Origin: Brevibacillus agri
Lineage (GTDB): Bacteria > Bacillota > Bacilli > Brevibacillales > Brevibacillaceae
Assembly (NCBI RefSeq): GCF_004117055.1
Contig: NZ_CP026363.1
Span: 4,822,501-4,886,500, forward strand
Direction: 5' to 3'
DNA: 64,000 nucleotides
Of this stretch, positions 45,128 to 53,979 are shown piece after piece. Made by a program: the position numbers and the translations under genes. A model generated the notes under the pieces. It was not told the DNA's origin. It saw only the letters and a program-made list of their open reading frames with translations, and ran no database searches. Positions within the stretch are counted from its first letter, which is position 1; each line of letters begins with the position of its first letter.

Positions 45128-45532
45128 TTATGGCTGGCGGCGGGTCATTTCTCTTTCCCACGCGTCCAGCGTGTCTTCTTTTAATACTTTTTGTGCCCAC
45201 TGACGTTCCCAGGCTGGCGGCGCTTCTTTGGGGACATGGCCGGGGCGCAGTAAGCGATACCCCAGATAAATCACACCAATGGCCAGTAAGCCGTGAAACA
45301 GCAGATGGAGCTTGCCGATCAGCATCAGGAACCCGAACAGGAAGATCACGATTCCCCAAAAACGCGAACCGGATTGTCCCATGATTTTTCGAGCGCCGTA
45401 CAGCATGATGATCGCCGGAATCAAAAGCCCGATCAGATCACCAAAGTCGATTCCTACTTGATCCAGGAGAACCAACCCGCCGATCAGCAAGAGAACTAGC
45501 CCGAGCAAAACCTTTCCAGACCGTTCACTCAT
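45128..45532 (-). CDS. LiaI-like small membrane protein
   Basis: About 134 residues. Three to four hydrophobic segments in the N-terminal 85 residues and a charged C-terminal tail ending EREMTRRQP. Same membrane-domain family (DUF5668/LiaI-LiaF-like) as the N-terminal half of liaF. It is the first gene of the operon and presumably anchors LiaH. Preferred start ATG 45532, 10 bases from AGGAGG. Confidence 0.85.
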   Translation of the reverse strand: MSERSGKVLLGLVLLLIGGLVLLDQVGIDFGDLIGLLIPAIIMLYGARKIMGQSGSRFWGIVIFLFGFLMLIGKLHLLFHGLLAIGVIYLGYRLLRPGHVPKEAPPAWERQWAQKVLKEDTLDAWEREMTRRQP

Positions 45533-45579
45533 TGCTCGCTTACCTCCTATCATCTTTTGCGTGTGTGGTGCTTGTTGAA

Positions 45580-45640
45580 CCTTATGGCCTTATTGTAGCC
45601 CCCCGCATAGGCTCCCCATAACGGGCGTGCGGTTGGTTTT
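45580..45640 (-). promoter_or_regulatory. Probable lia operon promoter region
   Basis: On the - strand a TACAAT -10 (in GGCTACAATAAGG) stands about 65 bases upstream of liaI with only a poor -35, TTATGG, at 18 bp. A weak -35 would fit activator (LiaR) dependence, but I could not place a LiaR box confidently. Confidence 0.35.
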
Positions 45641-45864
45641 TCCCTCCGTCCTTGGACGGAGAGCATTTCCTGCCATAATCGGACGAGCCTGCTCCTGCCC
45701 TTTTCTCGACCCGGCACTTGCATTGTCGAAGCAAATCGTTACAGCATCAGACAAAATTTTGTGACAAAAAGGTGAACAAGCGGTTACAAAAGAGGGAAAA
45801 CGGGAAAAGCGTAGAATCTTCGTAAAGTGCGTGTAAAAAAACATCGAAAATAGCCGAATTCCGC

Positions 45865-45978
45865 ATGTCGGAAACGGGGGAACCAGTTTTTTGGGGTGAA
45901 TGATTGCATGTTGGCAATCTAGGGCGTCCTTTCGACCGAACCCTTCAGCTAACTTCGTAGGCTCACGAAAGGAGCAGT
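45865..45978 (+). ncRNA. c-di-AMP riboswitch (ydaO/yuaA motif)
   Basis: Conserved blocks occur in order: AGCCGAATTCCG, CGGAAACGGGGGAACCA, TTTGGGGTGAA, TAGGGCGTCCTTTCGACCG, AACCCTTCAGCTAAC and TTCGTAGGC. This is the ydaO/yuaA aptamer for c-di-AMP, which often controls cell-wall hydrolases. The P1 stem may use CTTCGT (45818-45823) with ACGAAAG at the 3' end. The gene's AAAGGAG overlaps or adjoins that 3' strand, with no room for a terminator before the start. Confidence 0.9.
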
Positions 45979-45983
45979 TTCTT

Positions 45984-46505
45984 TTGCGCAAGGTGGTACT
46001 GTCTTTACTTATGGCCGGAATGCTGGCTATGGGAGCCGGCGCTGCACACGCGGCCGAGGGTGCAACGCTCGAAGACGTGGTCAGCGAACTGTATGGCGTC
46101 CCTTACAAATCATCCGGTACGTCCAAAAAGGGCTTTGACTGCTCCGGTTTCACACGCTACGTATTTGATGCGTTAGGTGTAGACCTGCCTCACAATTCTG
46201 CCGCCCAATACGAACTGGGGACAGAGGTTGCCAAGAAAGACTTGCAGCCTGGAGATCTTGTGTTCTTCAATACAAACGGACGAAGCATCTCACACGTAGG
46301 CATCTACATCGGGAACGGCACATTCGTGCATTCGGAATCTGGCCGCGGCGTCGTCAACACCAAGTTGAACGACCCGTACTACTGGAGCAAGCGTTATGTT
46401 GGCGCCAAGCGCATCAGCACACCTGTTCTGGAAGCGGCAGCTCCGAAAAAGGAAAACGCGGTGCAAGCTGCATCGTTGTCGGAAAATCAAGCACAAAAGA
46501 AGTAG
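45984..46505 (+). CDS. Secreted NlpC/P60 (C40) peptidoglycan endopeptidase
   Basis: 173 residues. A signal peptide (about residues 1-23, ending AHA) leads a single NlpC/P60 domain with catalytic Cys53 in GFDCSGF and His104 in SISHVGIYIG. It cleaves D-gamma-glutamyl-meso-DAP bonds. The frame has no ATG; TTG 45984 with GGAG 9 bases upstream starts the signal peptide exactly. It follows a c-di-AMP riboswitch, linking wall hydrolysis to this second messenger. Confidence 0.92.
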   Translation: MRKVVLSLLMAGMLAMGAGAAHAAEGATLEDVVSELYGVPYKSSGTSKKGFDCSGFTRYVFDALGVDLPHNSAAQYELGTEVAKKDLQPGDLVFFNTNGRSISHVGIYIGNGTFVHSESGRGVVNTKLNDPYYWSKRYVGAKRISTPVLEAAAPKKENAVQAASLSENQAQKK

Positions 46506-46519
46506 TTCGGCAAAAAATA

Positions 46520-46553
46520 AGAGCCAGGGACATTGCGTCTCTGGCTTTTTCTG
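46520..46553 (+). terminator. Rho-independent terminator
   Basis: AGAGCCAGGGAC pairs with GTCTCTGGCT around a short loop, followed by TTTTTC. Confidence 0.85.
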
Positions 46554-46559
46554 ACGAAA

Positions 46560-46577
46560 TTTAGGACCAGGTCTAAA
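46560..46577. promoter_or_regulatory. Inverted repeat upstream of the two-component system
   Basis: TTTAGGACC and GGTCTAAA form a near-perfect palindrome (one extra base) about 145 bases upstream of the response regulator. Binding factor unknown; possibly autoregulatory. Confidence 0.35.
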
Positions 46578-46723
46578 GAGGTGCCCCTACCTATAAGTAA
46601 AGATGCATGAATGGACGGATACTTGCCCTTATCATGTGAAAGCATGTTATGATAGACAGGATTAGTTCTTTGTGCCATAGCACCTCATCCACCTATTAAT
46701 AGAAGTAACTGGGGGTAATTCCG

Positions 46724-47443
46724 GTGAAAGATCACATTTTGATCGTTGATGACAACCAGGAGATTATTGAACTGCTTGAAGATATTTTGGAAAACGAAGG
46801 CTTCCAGGTTTCCTCGGCGGAAAATGGCGAGGATGCGCTTGCTCTTCTGAGCCAGGGCGAGCGGCCCAACCTCATTTTGCTCGATATCATGATGCCGAAT
46901 ATGAGCGGCTACGAGCTGTGCTCGCAAATTCGCCGCGAATGGGATTTGCCGATCCTGTTTCTCAGCGCGAAAAGCAAGGCGGTCGACAAAGTCGTCGGCT
47001 TCGAAATCGGCGCCGATGACTACATTACGAAGCCGTTTGACACCGAAGAGCTGCTGGCTCGCATCCGCGCTCATCTGCGACGCTACGAGCGCATTCGCAA
47101 GCATACCGAGGAGCAGCCGGAAAAAGAGACGCCCAGCTCCCCGATCACCGTCCTGAAGTTCAAGGACTTGGAGATCCACAAGGAAACGTACTCTGTCTAC
47201 GTCAACGGCCAGAAGATTGAGCTGTCCACAAAAGAGTTTCAACTACTGACGTTCCTCGCCGAAAATGCCGGGATCGTGTTCACGCGGGAACAAATTTACG
47301 ACCGCGTCTGGGGGTACGGCTACGGCTCCCTCAACACCGTGACGGTCCACATCAAAAACTTGCGCGAGAAGCTGGAAACAGAACGGCAATTCATCAAAAC
47401 ACAATGGGGGACAGGCTACGTATTCATCGGGGAGAAACTGTAG
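46724..47443 (+). CDS. OmpR-family response regulator
   Basis: 239 residues. Receiver with DDNQEI acidic pocket, phosphoacceptor Asp in LILLDIMMPN and Lys in ITKPF, then a winged-helix trans_reg_C domain (about 135-239) with TREQIYDRVWGYGYG. It regulates with the kinase gene whose ATG follows its stop with no gap. GTG start with GGGGG upstream. The stimulus is unknown; an envelope signal is plausible from location. Confidence 0.92.
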   Translation: MKDHILIVDDNQEIIELLEDILENEGFQVSSAENGEDALALLSQGERPNLILLDIMMPNMSGYELCSQIRREWDLPILFLSAKSKAVDKVVGFEIGADDYITKPFDTEELLARIRAHLRRYERIRKHTEEQPEKETPSSPITVLKFKDLEIHKETYSVYVNGQKIELSTKEFQLLTFLAENAGIVFTREQIYDRVWGYGYGSLNTVTVHIKNLREKLETERQFIKTQWGTGYVFIGEKL

Positions 47444-48808
47444 ATGAGTCTTCGCAACAAGCTTTTTCTCTCCTTTATCGCCTTGATTACCCTCAACATC
47501 CTGCTGTTCAAATTCGTCTTCCAGGACATCATCATCGACCAGTTGAAAAACGACCGTCACAACCAGTACCAGGCGGAAAAGGATGCGGCAGAAAAGGTCC
47601 GGCTCAACCAACTACTGCGCTCCAGCAACTTCAAGGACCCGATCGAGCGCCAGGAACTGGAGAAGCAGTTGCCGGAAGACGTCATGTACCGGATGGTCGT
47701 GAAGGACGCGAGCGGCAACACGATTTACCACAGGCCGTCACAAGCCTACTCCTTGAAGCTGTCCCTCCCTTCCACCACGAAAAGCGACCTGAAAGTCGTG
47801 GCAGAGTACCATTTTCAGCAGGAGCCTCCCCGTGCGGGAGAGATCGTCGTCTACTTCTACACGGACGATTACGACATGATGGCTACAACCGGAGTCTCCA
47901 TGATGCTCTGGTTTATTTACGGAAGCCTCGTCCTCGTCGGCCTGCTGCTGCTCGCCCTGTTCCTCCGCTGGATTTTGCGCCCGGTCAATGAGCTGGCCCG
48001 CGTCACGCAGGAAATTCGCGAGGGCAAACGGCTTGTGACGTTTACGTACCGCTCGCACGACGAGTTCGGACAGCTTTTTCGCTACTTTGGCGACATGGTC
48101 GACGAGCTGCGCTTTTCCGAAGAGAGACAGTCGGAAATGATCGCCTCCATCGCCCATGATTTTCGCACGCCGCTGACCACGATCAAAGGCTACGCCTCCT
48201 ACATCGGCTCCGGGCGGGTCACGGACCTGACGCGGATTCAGAAGCAAATGGGCAAAATCGAAGTGAAGACGAGCGATCTGGAAAAGCTGCTGGACGAGTT
48301 GCAGGACTTCACGGTGCAAAGTACGGAGGTGCGGCTCAACATTAGCCGCATTCACGTGAAAGGATTTTTGAAAGGAATTATCGAGGACTATTTGGCGCGG
48401 GTAAAGGAAGCCGGCCTGACGTTTCAATGGAAGTTGCGCGTATCCAATGAGCTGCACATCGAAGCCGATGAAACAAAGCTGCGTCGCGTCATGGAAAACT
48501 TGCTGAACAACGCGATTCACTACAACAAGCCGAATGGCTCGATTTTGGTTACATGCGACCAGCGGGAAGGCCACGTGCTGTTTTCCGTCATAGACAAAGG
48601 GGAAGGAATCGCAGCCGAGGATTTGCCCAAAATCTTCAACAAGTTTTACCGCGCAGAGAAGTCCCGCAACCGCAACAACGGCGGCACAGGGCTTGGGCTG
48701 ACCATCTGCCAGAGCATCGTGCGCCGCCACGGCGGAGAACTCACGGTAAACAGCGAACAGGGAATAGGAAGCAGCTTCTCCTTCACCATTCCCTTTTATC
48801 ACAGTTAG
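47444..48808 (+). CDS. Sensor histidine kinase (HisKA/HATPase)
   Basis: 454 residues. TM1 (about 7-28), an extracellular domain of about 120 residues, TM2 (about 150-175), HAMP (about 176-230), phospho-His in IAHDFRTPLTTIKGY, and HATPase motifs ENLLNNAIHYN, DKGEGI and GGTGLGL. The sensor domain shows no known fold by eye. Directly follows the regulator gene (0-base gap). Confidence 0.92.
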   Translation: MSLRNKLFLSFIALITLNILLFKFVFQDIIIDQLKNDRHNQYQAEKDAAEKVRLNQLLRSSNFKDPIERQELEKQLPEDVMYRMVVKDASGNTIYHRPSQAYSLKLSLPSTTKSDLKVVAEYHFQQEPPRAGEIVVYFYTDDYDMMATTGVSMMLWFIYGSLVLVGLLLLALFLRWILRPVNELARVTQEIREGKRLVTFTYRSHDEFGQLFRYFGDMVDELRFSEERQSEMIASIAHDFRTPLTTIKGYASYIGSGRVTDLTRIQKQMGKIEVKTSDLEKLLDELQDFTVQSTEVRLNISRIHVKGFLKGIIEDYLARVKEAGLTFQWKLRVSNELHIEADETKLRRVMENLLNNAIHYNKPNGSILVTCDQREGHVLFSVIDKGEGIAAEDLPKIFNKFYRAEKSRNRNNGGTGLGLTICQSIVRRHGGELTVNSEQGIGSSFSFTIPFYHS

Positions 48809-48962
48809 TTTATATAGATTTATTAGCAGTTAATTTATTTTTTATATTTCTCTGCTAAAGTATTTCTTGTAAGCATGTTGCTTTCAGTGATAAATAACCC
48901 CCAGTTCGGTATCTGACACATCACGGCGAAACCGTAGTGCAAAGATGCCTCTTTTTTTTGCC

Positions 48963-50306
48963 TTACTCCCGCTTTTCCAGGCGCATCGGCAGGCCGTTTT
49001 TCGGACGCAGCGTAACGAGCGGCTCCGGCTCCACTACTTGACCAGGCTCTGCCAGCCGCAGGCGGTAGCGCTGCGCGATCGTCGCCAAAAGCAGGGCAGC
49101 TTCCATCAGAGCGAAGTTGTTCCCGATACAAACCCTCGGCCCTCCCCCGAACGGAAAATAGGCATACGTCGGGTTGCGTTTCAGCAGATCGCCCGCGAAT
49201 CGCTCCGGAATAAACTCATCCGGCTTCTCGTAGTAGCGCTCCAGACGATGCATGACAAACTGGCTCATCATCAGCGTATCGCCAGGCTGATACGTGTGAT
49301 CGCCAATCTGTACCTCTTCGACCACTTCCCGATTAATCGTCCAGGCAGCCGGATACAGGCGCAGCGTTTCCGAAACGATGAGGCTCGTGTAGGTAAGCTT
49401 AGGCAAATCGTCGACCGTAGGCAGCCTGCCGTCCAATACAGTCGCCAGTTCCTCGTGCAGCTTGGCCTCGACATGCGGATGAGTCGCCAGCAAATAAAAG
49501 ATCCACGACATCGTATTGGCTGTCGTCTCGTGACCGGCAACGAAAATCGTCATGACCTCGTCTCTCACCTGCTCGTCTGTCATCCCCTGGCCGTCGTCCT
49601 CATCCCGCGCCGCAAGAAGCATCCCCAACAGATCGTCCTGTCTGTCGTCTTGGCTGTTTCGCCGTTCTTCGATCAAGGAATAAATCGTTTGATCCAGCGT
49701 TTCATTCGACTCCAGAAACTGTCGATTGCTTTTTGTCGGAACCGACAACGGAATGTCGATAAAGGAGGAAGCTTTGTTCGCCACATATTTCAGTCCGACG
49801 TCGATCGCATGTCCGATTTTGTCGGCGCCCTCCTTGATGCTTTTGCCAAACATCGTTTCCGTAATGATCGCCAGCGTCACCCGCATCATATCGTCGTGAA
49901 TGTCGCGGACTTCCCCTGCTTTCCAGTCCTCCAACAGCTCGACAGCCTGGCGCACCATCGCCTGTCCGTAGCCGGCAATCCGCTCCCGGTGAAAAGCCGG
50001 CTGCATCAGTCTGCGCTGGCGCATGTGCTTCTTGCCTTCGCTGGTGAGAATCCCGTCGCCGACGACGGCTCTGGCGACCTGCAACCCTTTTCCTTTTTTG
50101 AAATGGTCTTGCTTGGTCACGAGCACTTCTTTGATCTGGTCGGGATTGGTCAGCAAATAGACATGCCTTTTCGGCCCAAAACGAAAGTGAACGACATCGC
50201 CATGCTCGGCAACAGCGTCGCGGATAAACTGCAGCGGGTCTTTGCGAAAAGCAAGCAAATTGCCGGAAATCGGCAAGCCGCGTGGGCCTGAGATTGTCAC
50301 ACCCAT
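48963..50306 (-). CDS. Cytochrome P450
   Basis: 447 residues. I-helix oxygen-binding motif AGHETT (257-262), ExxR as ETLR (313-316) and the heme-ligand loop FPFGGGPRVCIGN with Cys393. It is a soluble bacterial P450 needing a separate ferredoxin/reductase, none of which lies next to it. It resembles fatty-acid or terpenoid-type bacterial P450s; the substrate is unknown. ATG 50306 is 7 bases from GAGGGG; the ATG at 50321 lies inside that site. Confidence 0.92.
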   Translation of the reverse strand: MGVTISGPRGLPISGNLLAFRKDPLQFIRDAVAEHGDVVHFRFGPKRHVYLLTNPDQIKEVLVTKQDHFKKGKGLQVARAVVGDGILTSEGKKHMRQRRLMQPAFHRERIAGYGQAMVRQAVELLEDWKAGEVRDIHDDMMRVTLAIITETMFGKSIKEGADKIGHAIDVGLKYVANKASSFIDIPLSVPTKSNRQFLESNETLDQTIYSLIEERRNSQDDRQDDLLGMLLAARDEDDGQGMTDEQVRDEVMTIFVAGHETTANTMSWIFYLLATHPHVEAKLHEELATVLDGRLPTVDDLPKLTYTSLIVSETLRLYPAAWTINREVVEEVQIGDHTYQPGDTLMMSQFVMHRLERYYEKPDEFIPERFAGDLLKRNPTYAYFPFGGGPRVCIGNNFALMEAALLLATIAQRYRLRLAEPGQVVEPEPLVTLRPKNGLPMRLEKRE

Positions 50307-50371
50307 GGAAATCCCCCTCATGTGCTTCGATTGGATTACCGATAGTATCCGGCAAGAAAAGGAGTTTATGC

Positions 50372-50404
50372 GAAAAAAAAGCCACCTGAAAATTTCAGGT
50401 GGCG
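50372..50404 (-). terminator. bioY terminator
   Basis: GCCACCTGAAA pairs with TTTCAGGTGGC, followed on the - strand by eight T residues, 18 bases after the bioY stop. Confidence 0.92.
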
Positions 50405-50421
50405 AAAAAGGCGTACCGTTG

Positions 50422-50985
50422 TTAGCGTGCGACAGGCTGCTCTGCGCGCAGCAGGCGAGAAGCGATCAAACGCTCCCGCACCTTGATGCCGATCAGCGCG
50501 GCGAGCACCGCTTTGATAACGCCTACGACCAAAAACGGCGTAGCGCCGAAGGCAATGGCTTTGTCCCACGGGATATCCAGCACGTATTTGAGCTGAACGC
50601 AACCGAAGGCGAGCGTCACGAACATGCCGATCACGTTGGCGACGACCGCATGCTTCAAGGTGAAGCCGAATTTTTCCAAATAAAGGCCCGTCACAAAGGC
50701 AGTGGCGATGAAGCCGAAAATGTACCCGCCTGTTTTGCCTGCCAATACTTGCAGCCCGCCGCTCGCTTCAGAAAAGACAGGCAAGCCGACCGCTCCAAGC
50801 AGCACGTAAATCAAAAGAGCGAGTGTACCGTAGCGGCTGCCCAGGATCGTCGCGGTCAAGCCTACCGCAAGCGTCTGTCCGGTGATCGGAATGAGCGGCA
50901 GCGGAATCGTCAACTGGGACAGCACAGCCGTGACAGCGGCAAAAATGGCGGACAACAAAAGCCATCTCAAACGTTCGTTTCTCAT
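50422..50985 (-). CDS. bioY: Biotin transporter BioY
   Basis: 187 residues, about six hydrophobic segments; the BioY motif GGLQVLAGKTGGYIFGF is intact. BioY binds biotin at the membrane and works with the ECF module or alone. Two BirA half-sites overlap its promoter. Ribosome binding site TTGGAGG 10 bases before ATG. Confidence 0.95.
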   Translation of the reverse strand: MRNERLRWLLLSAIFAAVTAVLSQLTIPLPLIPITGQTLAVGLTATILGSRYGTLALLIYVLLGAVGLPVFSEASGGLQVLAGKTGGYIFGFIATAFVTGLYLEKFGFTLKHAVVANVIGMFVTLAFGCVQLKYVLDIPWDKAIAFGATPFLVVGVIKAVLAALIGIKVRERLIASRLLRAEQPVAR

Positions 50986-51000
50986 GCGTAATAGCCTCCA

Positions 51001-51033
51001 ATGTTAACTAAAAATATAATAAGGTTAACAAAA
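51001..51033 (-). promoter_or_regulatory. BirA (biotin) operator upstream of bioY
   Basis: On the - strand TTGTTAACC and GTTAACAT half-sites are separated by 14 bases, as in the BirA operator. Biotin-loaded BirA would repress bioY. Confidence 0.82.
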
Positions 51034-51064
51034 TGATAATACGCATGCTTGAAAATGTAAATCC

Positions 51065-51628
51065 CTATGTTTGATCGACGTAGTTTTGCAGACCGACCAG
51101 CGATTGAATCGTGTGCTCGATCAGCAGCCGCAGGTCGTCGATGTTGCCCTCGTCGATCTTGCGGTGAAAGTCCAGCGTCACGCGGTTTTCCCAACTTGGC
51201 GGCGGCCATTCGATCCGGTGCTCCGGCAGCTTCGCCGACAGCGTCTGGGTAATGTACGGGCGCTCTCCCCAAATGTCGTTGAGGATCGCCGTAATCTCTT
51301 TTGCGCTGTTCGGAATGTCGCCGGGCTTTTCAAGCTGCATGTAAAAATGAATGCAAATCGTGCAGCCGATATGCTCCACGAGCGGCGTTTCCAGTTGCTC
51401 CGCGGCTACGTCGCCCAGGCTCGTGCGCAGTTGCATTTGCGCCCGCACGCCCTGGTCACTTTCCGCGTACTCGGCCAGCTTGAAGTCGATCTGGAACAAG
51501 CGTTGGAACGTCGCCATATCCATGACGTCCGACCGATTGGTAATCGTGATCGCCCCGTCAAAATCGCGGTCGTACACCGCGCCTTCCAGCACCACTCTGA
51601 TATTGTCAAATACCAGCGGATGAAACAT
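51065..51628 (-). CDS. Hypothetical soluble protein
   Basis: 187 residues, no membrane segment and no motif I recognise; strands and helices alternate (VFDNIRVVLEGAVYDRDFD, then VDQT at the end). AAAGGAGGG is 7 bases before the ATG at 51628, which supports this start over longer upstream frames. It lies next to bioY but divergent control is not implied. Possibly a sporulation-related protein, judging only by lineage. Confidence 0.7.
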   Translation of the reverse strand: MFHPLVFDNIRVVLEGAVYDRDFDGAITITNRSDVMDMATFQRLFQIDFKLAEYAESDQGVRAQMQLRTSLGDVAAEQLETPLVEHIGCTICIHFYMQLEKPGDIPNSAKEITAILNDIWGERPYITQTLSAKLPEHRIEWPPPSWENRVTLDFHRKIDEGNIDDLRLLIEHTIQSLVGLQNYVDQT

Positions 51629-51803
51629 GGGGTGCCCTCCTTTTGTTCTTACTGCCTGGACCTGTGTTACAGGCCCCGTTTGGTTTTCTGTCACTAGCAT
51701 GCCTGCTTTTTTGCGCATTTGCAAGCAAGAACAGACTTCCCCATAGCGAAAAGCGCTCCGGGAGTGGTACCATGGGAGGGAACCAACGTCAGAGGTGACA
51801 AAC

Positions 51804-52109
51804 ATGTTTCTCATCGGAATTTTAGTCGTTGTTGCGATTTTCGGTGAAATTTTTCACCGCTTGAACCCGTGGAAAAAGCCCGAGCCGGCCTATGAGGAGC
51901 TGGTCGCGCAAATCAAGGAGGCGGACTGGTACAGAGAGCTTTCTCGCGACGAGGCATGCCGCCGCGTGCTGGAAAACGATCCGCACGTCCAAGCCTACTA
52001 TGCCAGCACCTACGAAGCTCAGCGCTTGCTGACACAGGAGGGCTTCCAGCTCGGCCTGATCGACTACGTAAAGGAACAGGCCGCCAAGTCCCAGGCCAAA
52101 CCGCATTGA
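51804..52109 (+). CDS. Small membrane-anchored hypothetical protein
   Basis: 101 residues. One N-terminal hydrophobic segment (about 2-17) then a soluble acidic helical domain (about 25-101, containing ADWYRELSRDEACRRVLEND). AGAGGTGAC precedes ATG 51804 by 4-5 bases; the in-frame GTG is inside that site. Function unknown. Strong terminator follows. Confidence 0.65.
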   Translation: MFLIGILVVVAIFGEIFHRLNPWKKPEPAYEELVAQIKEADWYRELSRDEACRRVLENDPHVQAYYASTYEAQRLLTQEGFQLGLIDYVKEQAAKSQAKPH

Positions 52110-52117
52110 ATGGCAAA

Positions 52118-52149
52118 GTGCCGCTGCCAGACAAGCAGCGGCTTTTTTG
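52118..52149 (+). terminator. Rho-independent terminator
   Basis: GCCGCTGC (52120-52127) pairs with GCAGCGGC (52135-52142), followed by six T residues. Confidence 0.9.
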
Positions 52150-52279
52150 TGGAAAAAGCTTCCGGCGCTTTTCATAAAAGTAGGAGAGAAGCGCATGCGG
52201 CACGGTTTGCCCAAATGAGAAAACTTAGGCTATTGGCGCAGCCCTGGGTGCACTGATACCGGATAAGAAGCTGATCGCA

Positions 52280-52320
52280 CAAAAAAGGCATACCCTCTGG
52301 CTCCAGCCGTTCGGTACACC
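52280..52320 (-). terminator. yhfH terminator
   Basis: On the - strand GGTGTACC pairs with GGTATGCC around an inner stem, followed by TTTTTTG. Confidence 0.65.
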
Positions 52321-52343
52321 TGATCTATGCTGTATTCATCTGC

Positions 52344-52505
52344 TTACCGTTTTTGGTGGTAGTGCTTGTAGGCGTCGTAGGATGCCTGCTCCTGGCAAGT
52401 GAAGCATTCGTTCGCGTAAGACTCAGCCTGCTCGTTGATGGTCTGGCCGCAAGCTGCGCAACATTTTGCTTCGAGGTTTCGGAAAAACGTAGTGATTGGC
52501 GTCAT
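52344..52505 (-). CDS. YhfH-family zinc-binding small protein
   Basis: 53 residues starting MTPITTFFRNLEAKC. Two CxxC pairs (C16/C19 and C34/C37) with the conserved spacer NEQAESYANEC match the YhfH family of Bacillus, a probable zinc finger of unknown function. GGGGGG is 8 bases upstream of the ATG. It lies in a stretch that otherwise looks empty. Confidence 0.85.
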   Translation of the reverse strand: MTPITTFFRNLEAKCCAACGQTINEQAESYANECFTCQEQASYDAYKHYHQKR

Positions 52506-52687
52506 GATTATAACCCCCCGTGTGTTGTTATCTGTATTGTATTACAACAGCACCTGTTTTATAAAAGTTTGTTATAATACATTACGCCACAATACCTTCT
52601 TCTCTCGCTCAAATGCTCCCGTTTGCTCCATTTTTCGCTGTATTCATACATTTTCGCAAATTCGGCATCTGTTGTAACACAATGTTC

Positions 52688-53935
52688 TTAAATCAACAGG
52701 TTAAACAAATACGGATCGTTGGTGATCTCGACATAGCGGATGCCGTGCTGCTTCATCCGGCTAATCAGCGGCTGGTAGTCCTCCTGGCACTTCATCTCGA
52801 TGCCGACCAGCGCCGGGCCGTTTTCCTTGTTGTTTTTCTTCGTGTACTCAAAGCGCGTGATGTCGTCGTGCGGACCGAGCACCTTTTCCATGAACTCGCG
52901 CAAAGCCCCGGCGCGCTGCGGGAAATTGATGATGAAATAATGCTTCAAGCCTTCATGCAGCAAGGAGCGCTCCTTGATTTCCTGCATCCGGTCGATATCG
53001 TTGTTTCCGCCGCTAATGATGCAGACGACGTTTTTGCCCGCGATCTGCTCCTTGTAGTAGTCGAGCGCGGCAATCGACAAGGCCCCGGCAGGCTCGACCA
53101 CGATCGCGCTGCTGTTGTACAGCTCCAGAATCGTCGTGCATACTTTGCCCTCTGGCACGAGCACGATATCGCTCAGCACCTCGCGGCAAATGCTCATCGT
53201 CAACTGTCCGACCTGTTTGACTGCCGCTCCATCCACGAACTTGTCGATCTCATCGAGCGTCACGACGTCGTCTCTCTCCAGCGCCGCTTTCATGGATGCC
53301 GCTCCCGCAGGCTCCACCCCGATGATTTGCGTATCCGGGCTGATGCCTTTTACATACGTGCCGACCCCTGCCGCCAGGCCGCCGCCGCCGATGCTCATGA
53401 AAACGAAGTCAGCAGGCTCCTCCAGATCGTTCATGATCTCCAGCCCCACCGTGCCTTGCCCTGCCACCACCAGCGGATCGTCGAACGGATGGACAAACGT
53501 CCGGTCTTCCTGTAGGCAATATTTCATCGCTTCTGCGAACGAGTCGTCAAAAGTGTCCCCGATCAGCACGACCTCCACATACGAGCCGCCGAACCGTTTG
53601 ACCTGGGAAATTTTTTGGCGCGGGGTCGTCGTCGGCATGAAAATCGTGCCCTGGATTTGCAGATTCTGGCACGAGTACGCGACTCCTTGCGCGTGGTTAC
53701 CCGCACTGGCGCATACTACTCCGCGCTCGCGCTCCTCTGCGGACAGGCTGCGCATGAAATGGTACGCTCCGCGAATTTTAAAGGAGCGGACGACCTGCAA
53801 ATCTTCCCGCTTCAAATAGACGTTGCAGCCGTAGCGCTCGGACAGCACGTTGTTTTTTTGCAGCGGTGTCTTCTCCACTACGTCTTTCAATCCGTGGTTT
53901 GCCACCACAATTTCTTCCACTCTCACTGTATGCAT
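52688..53935 (-). CDS. ilvA: Threonine ammonia-lyase (biosynthetic threonine dehydratase)
   Basis: About 415 residues. PLP enzyme making 2-oxobutanoate for isoleucine synthesis. PLP lysine in VRSFKIRGAYH, the cofactor phosphate loop SIGGGGLAAG, and a C-terminal ACT-like regulatory region (FIINFPQRAGALREF to the end) that confers isoleucine feedback. The frame extends 47 codons upstream across the T-box terminator; ATG 53935 is preferred, 12 bases from GGGAGGGG. Controlled by the Ile T-box. Confidence 0.93.
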   Translation of the reverse strand: MHTVRVEEIVVANHGLKDVVEKTPLQKNNVLSERYGCNVYLKREDLQVVRSFKIRGAYHFMRSLSAEERERGVVCASAGNHAQGVAYSCQNLQIQGTIFMPTTTPRQKISQVKRFGGSYVEVVLIGDTFDDSFAEAMKYCLQEDRTFVHPFDDPLVVAGQGTVGLEIMNDLEEPADFVFMSIGGGGLAAGVGTYVKGISPDTQIIGVEPAGAASMKAALERDDVVTLDEIDKFVDGAAVKQVGQLTMSICREVLSDIVLVPEGKVCTTILELYNSSAIVVEPAGALSIAALDYYKEQIAGKNVVCIISGGNNDIDRMQEIKERSLLHEGLKHYFIINFPQRAGALREFMEKVLGPHDDITRFEYTKKNNKENGPALVGIEMKCQEDYQPLISRMKQHGIRYVEITNDPYLFNLLI

Positions 53936-53979
53936 GACTCTCTGGCCCCTCCCAAACGTTGGTTGTCTCTTTTTTTTCA

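Noticed and set aside
52353-52577. 74-codon + strand frame
   Set aside because: No ribosome binding site, and it is antisense to the YhfH gene that has a family match.
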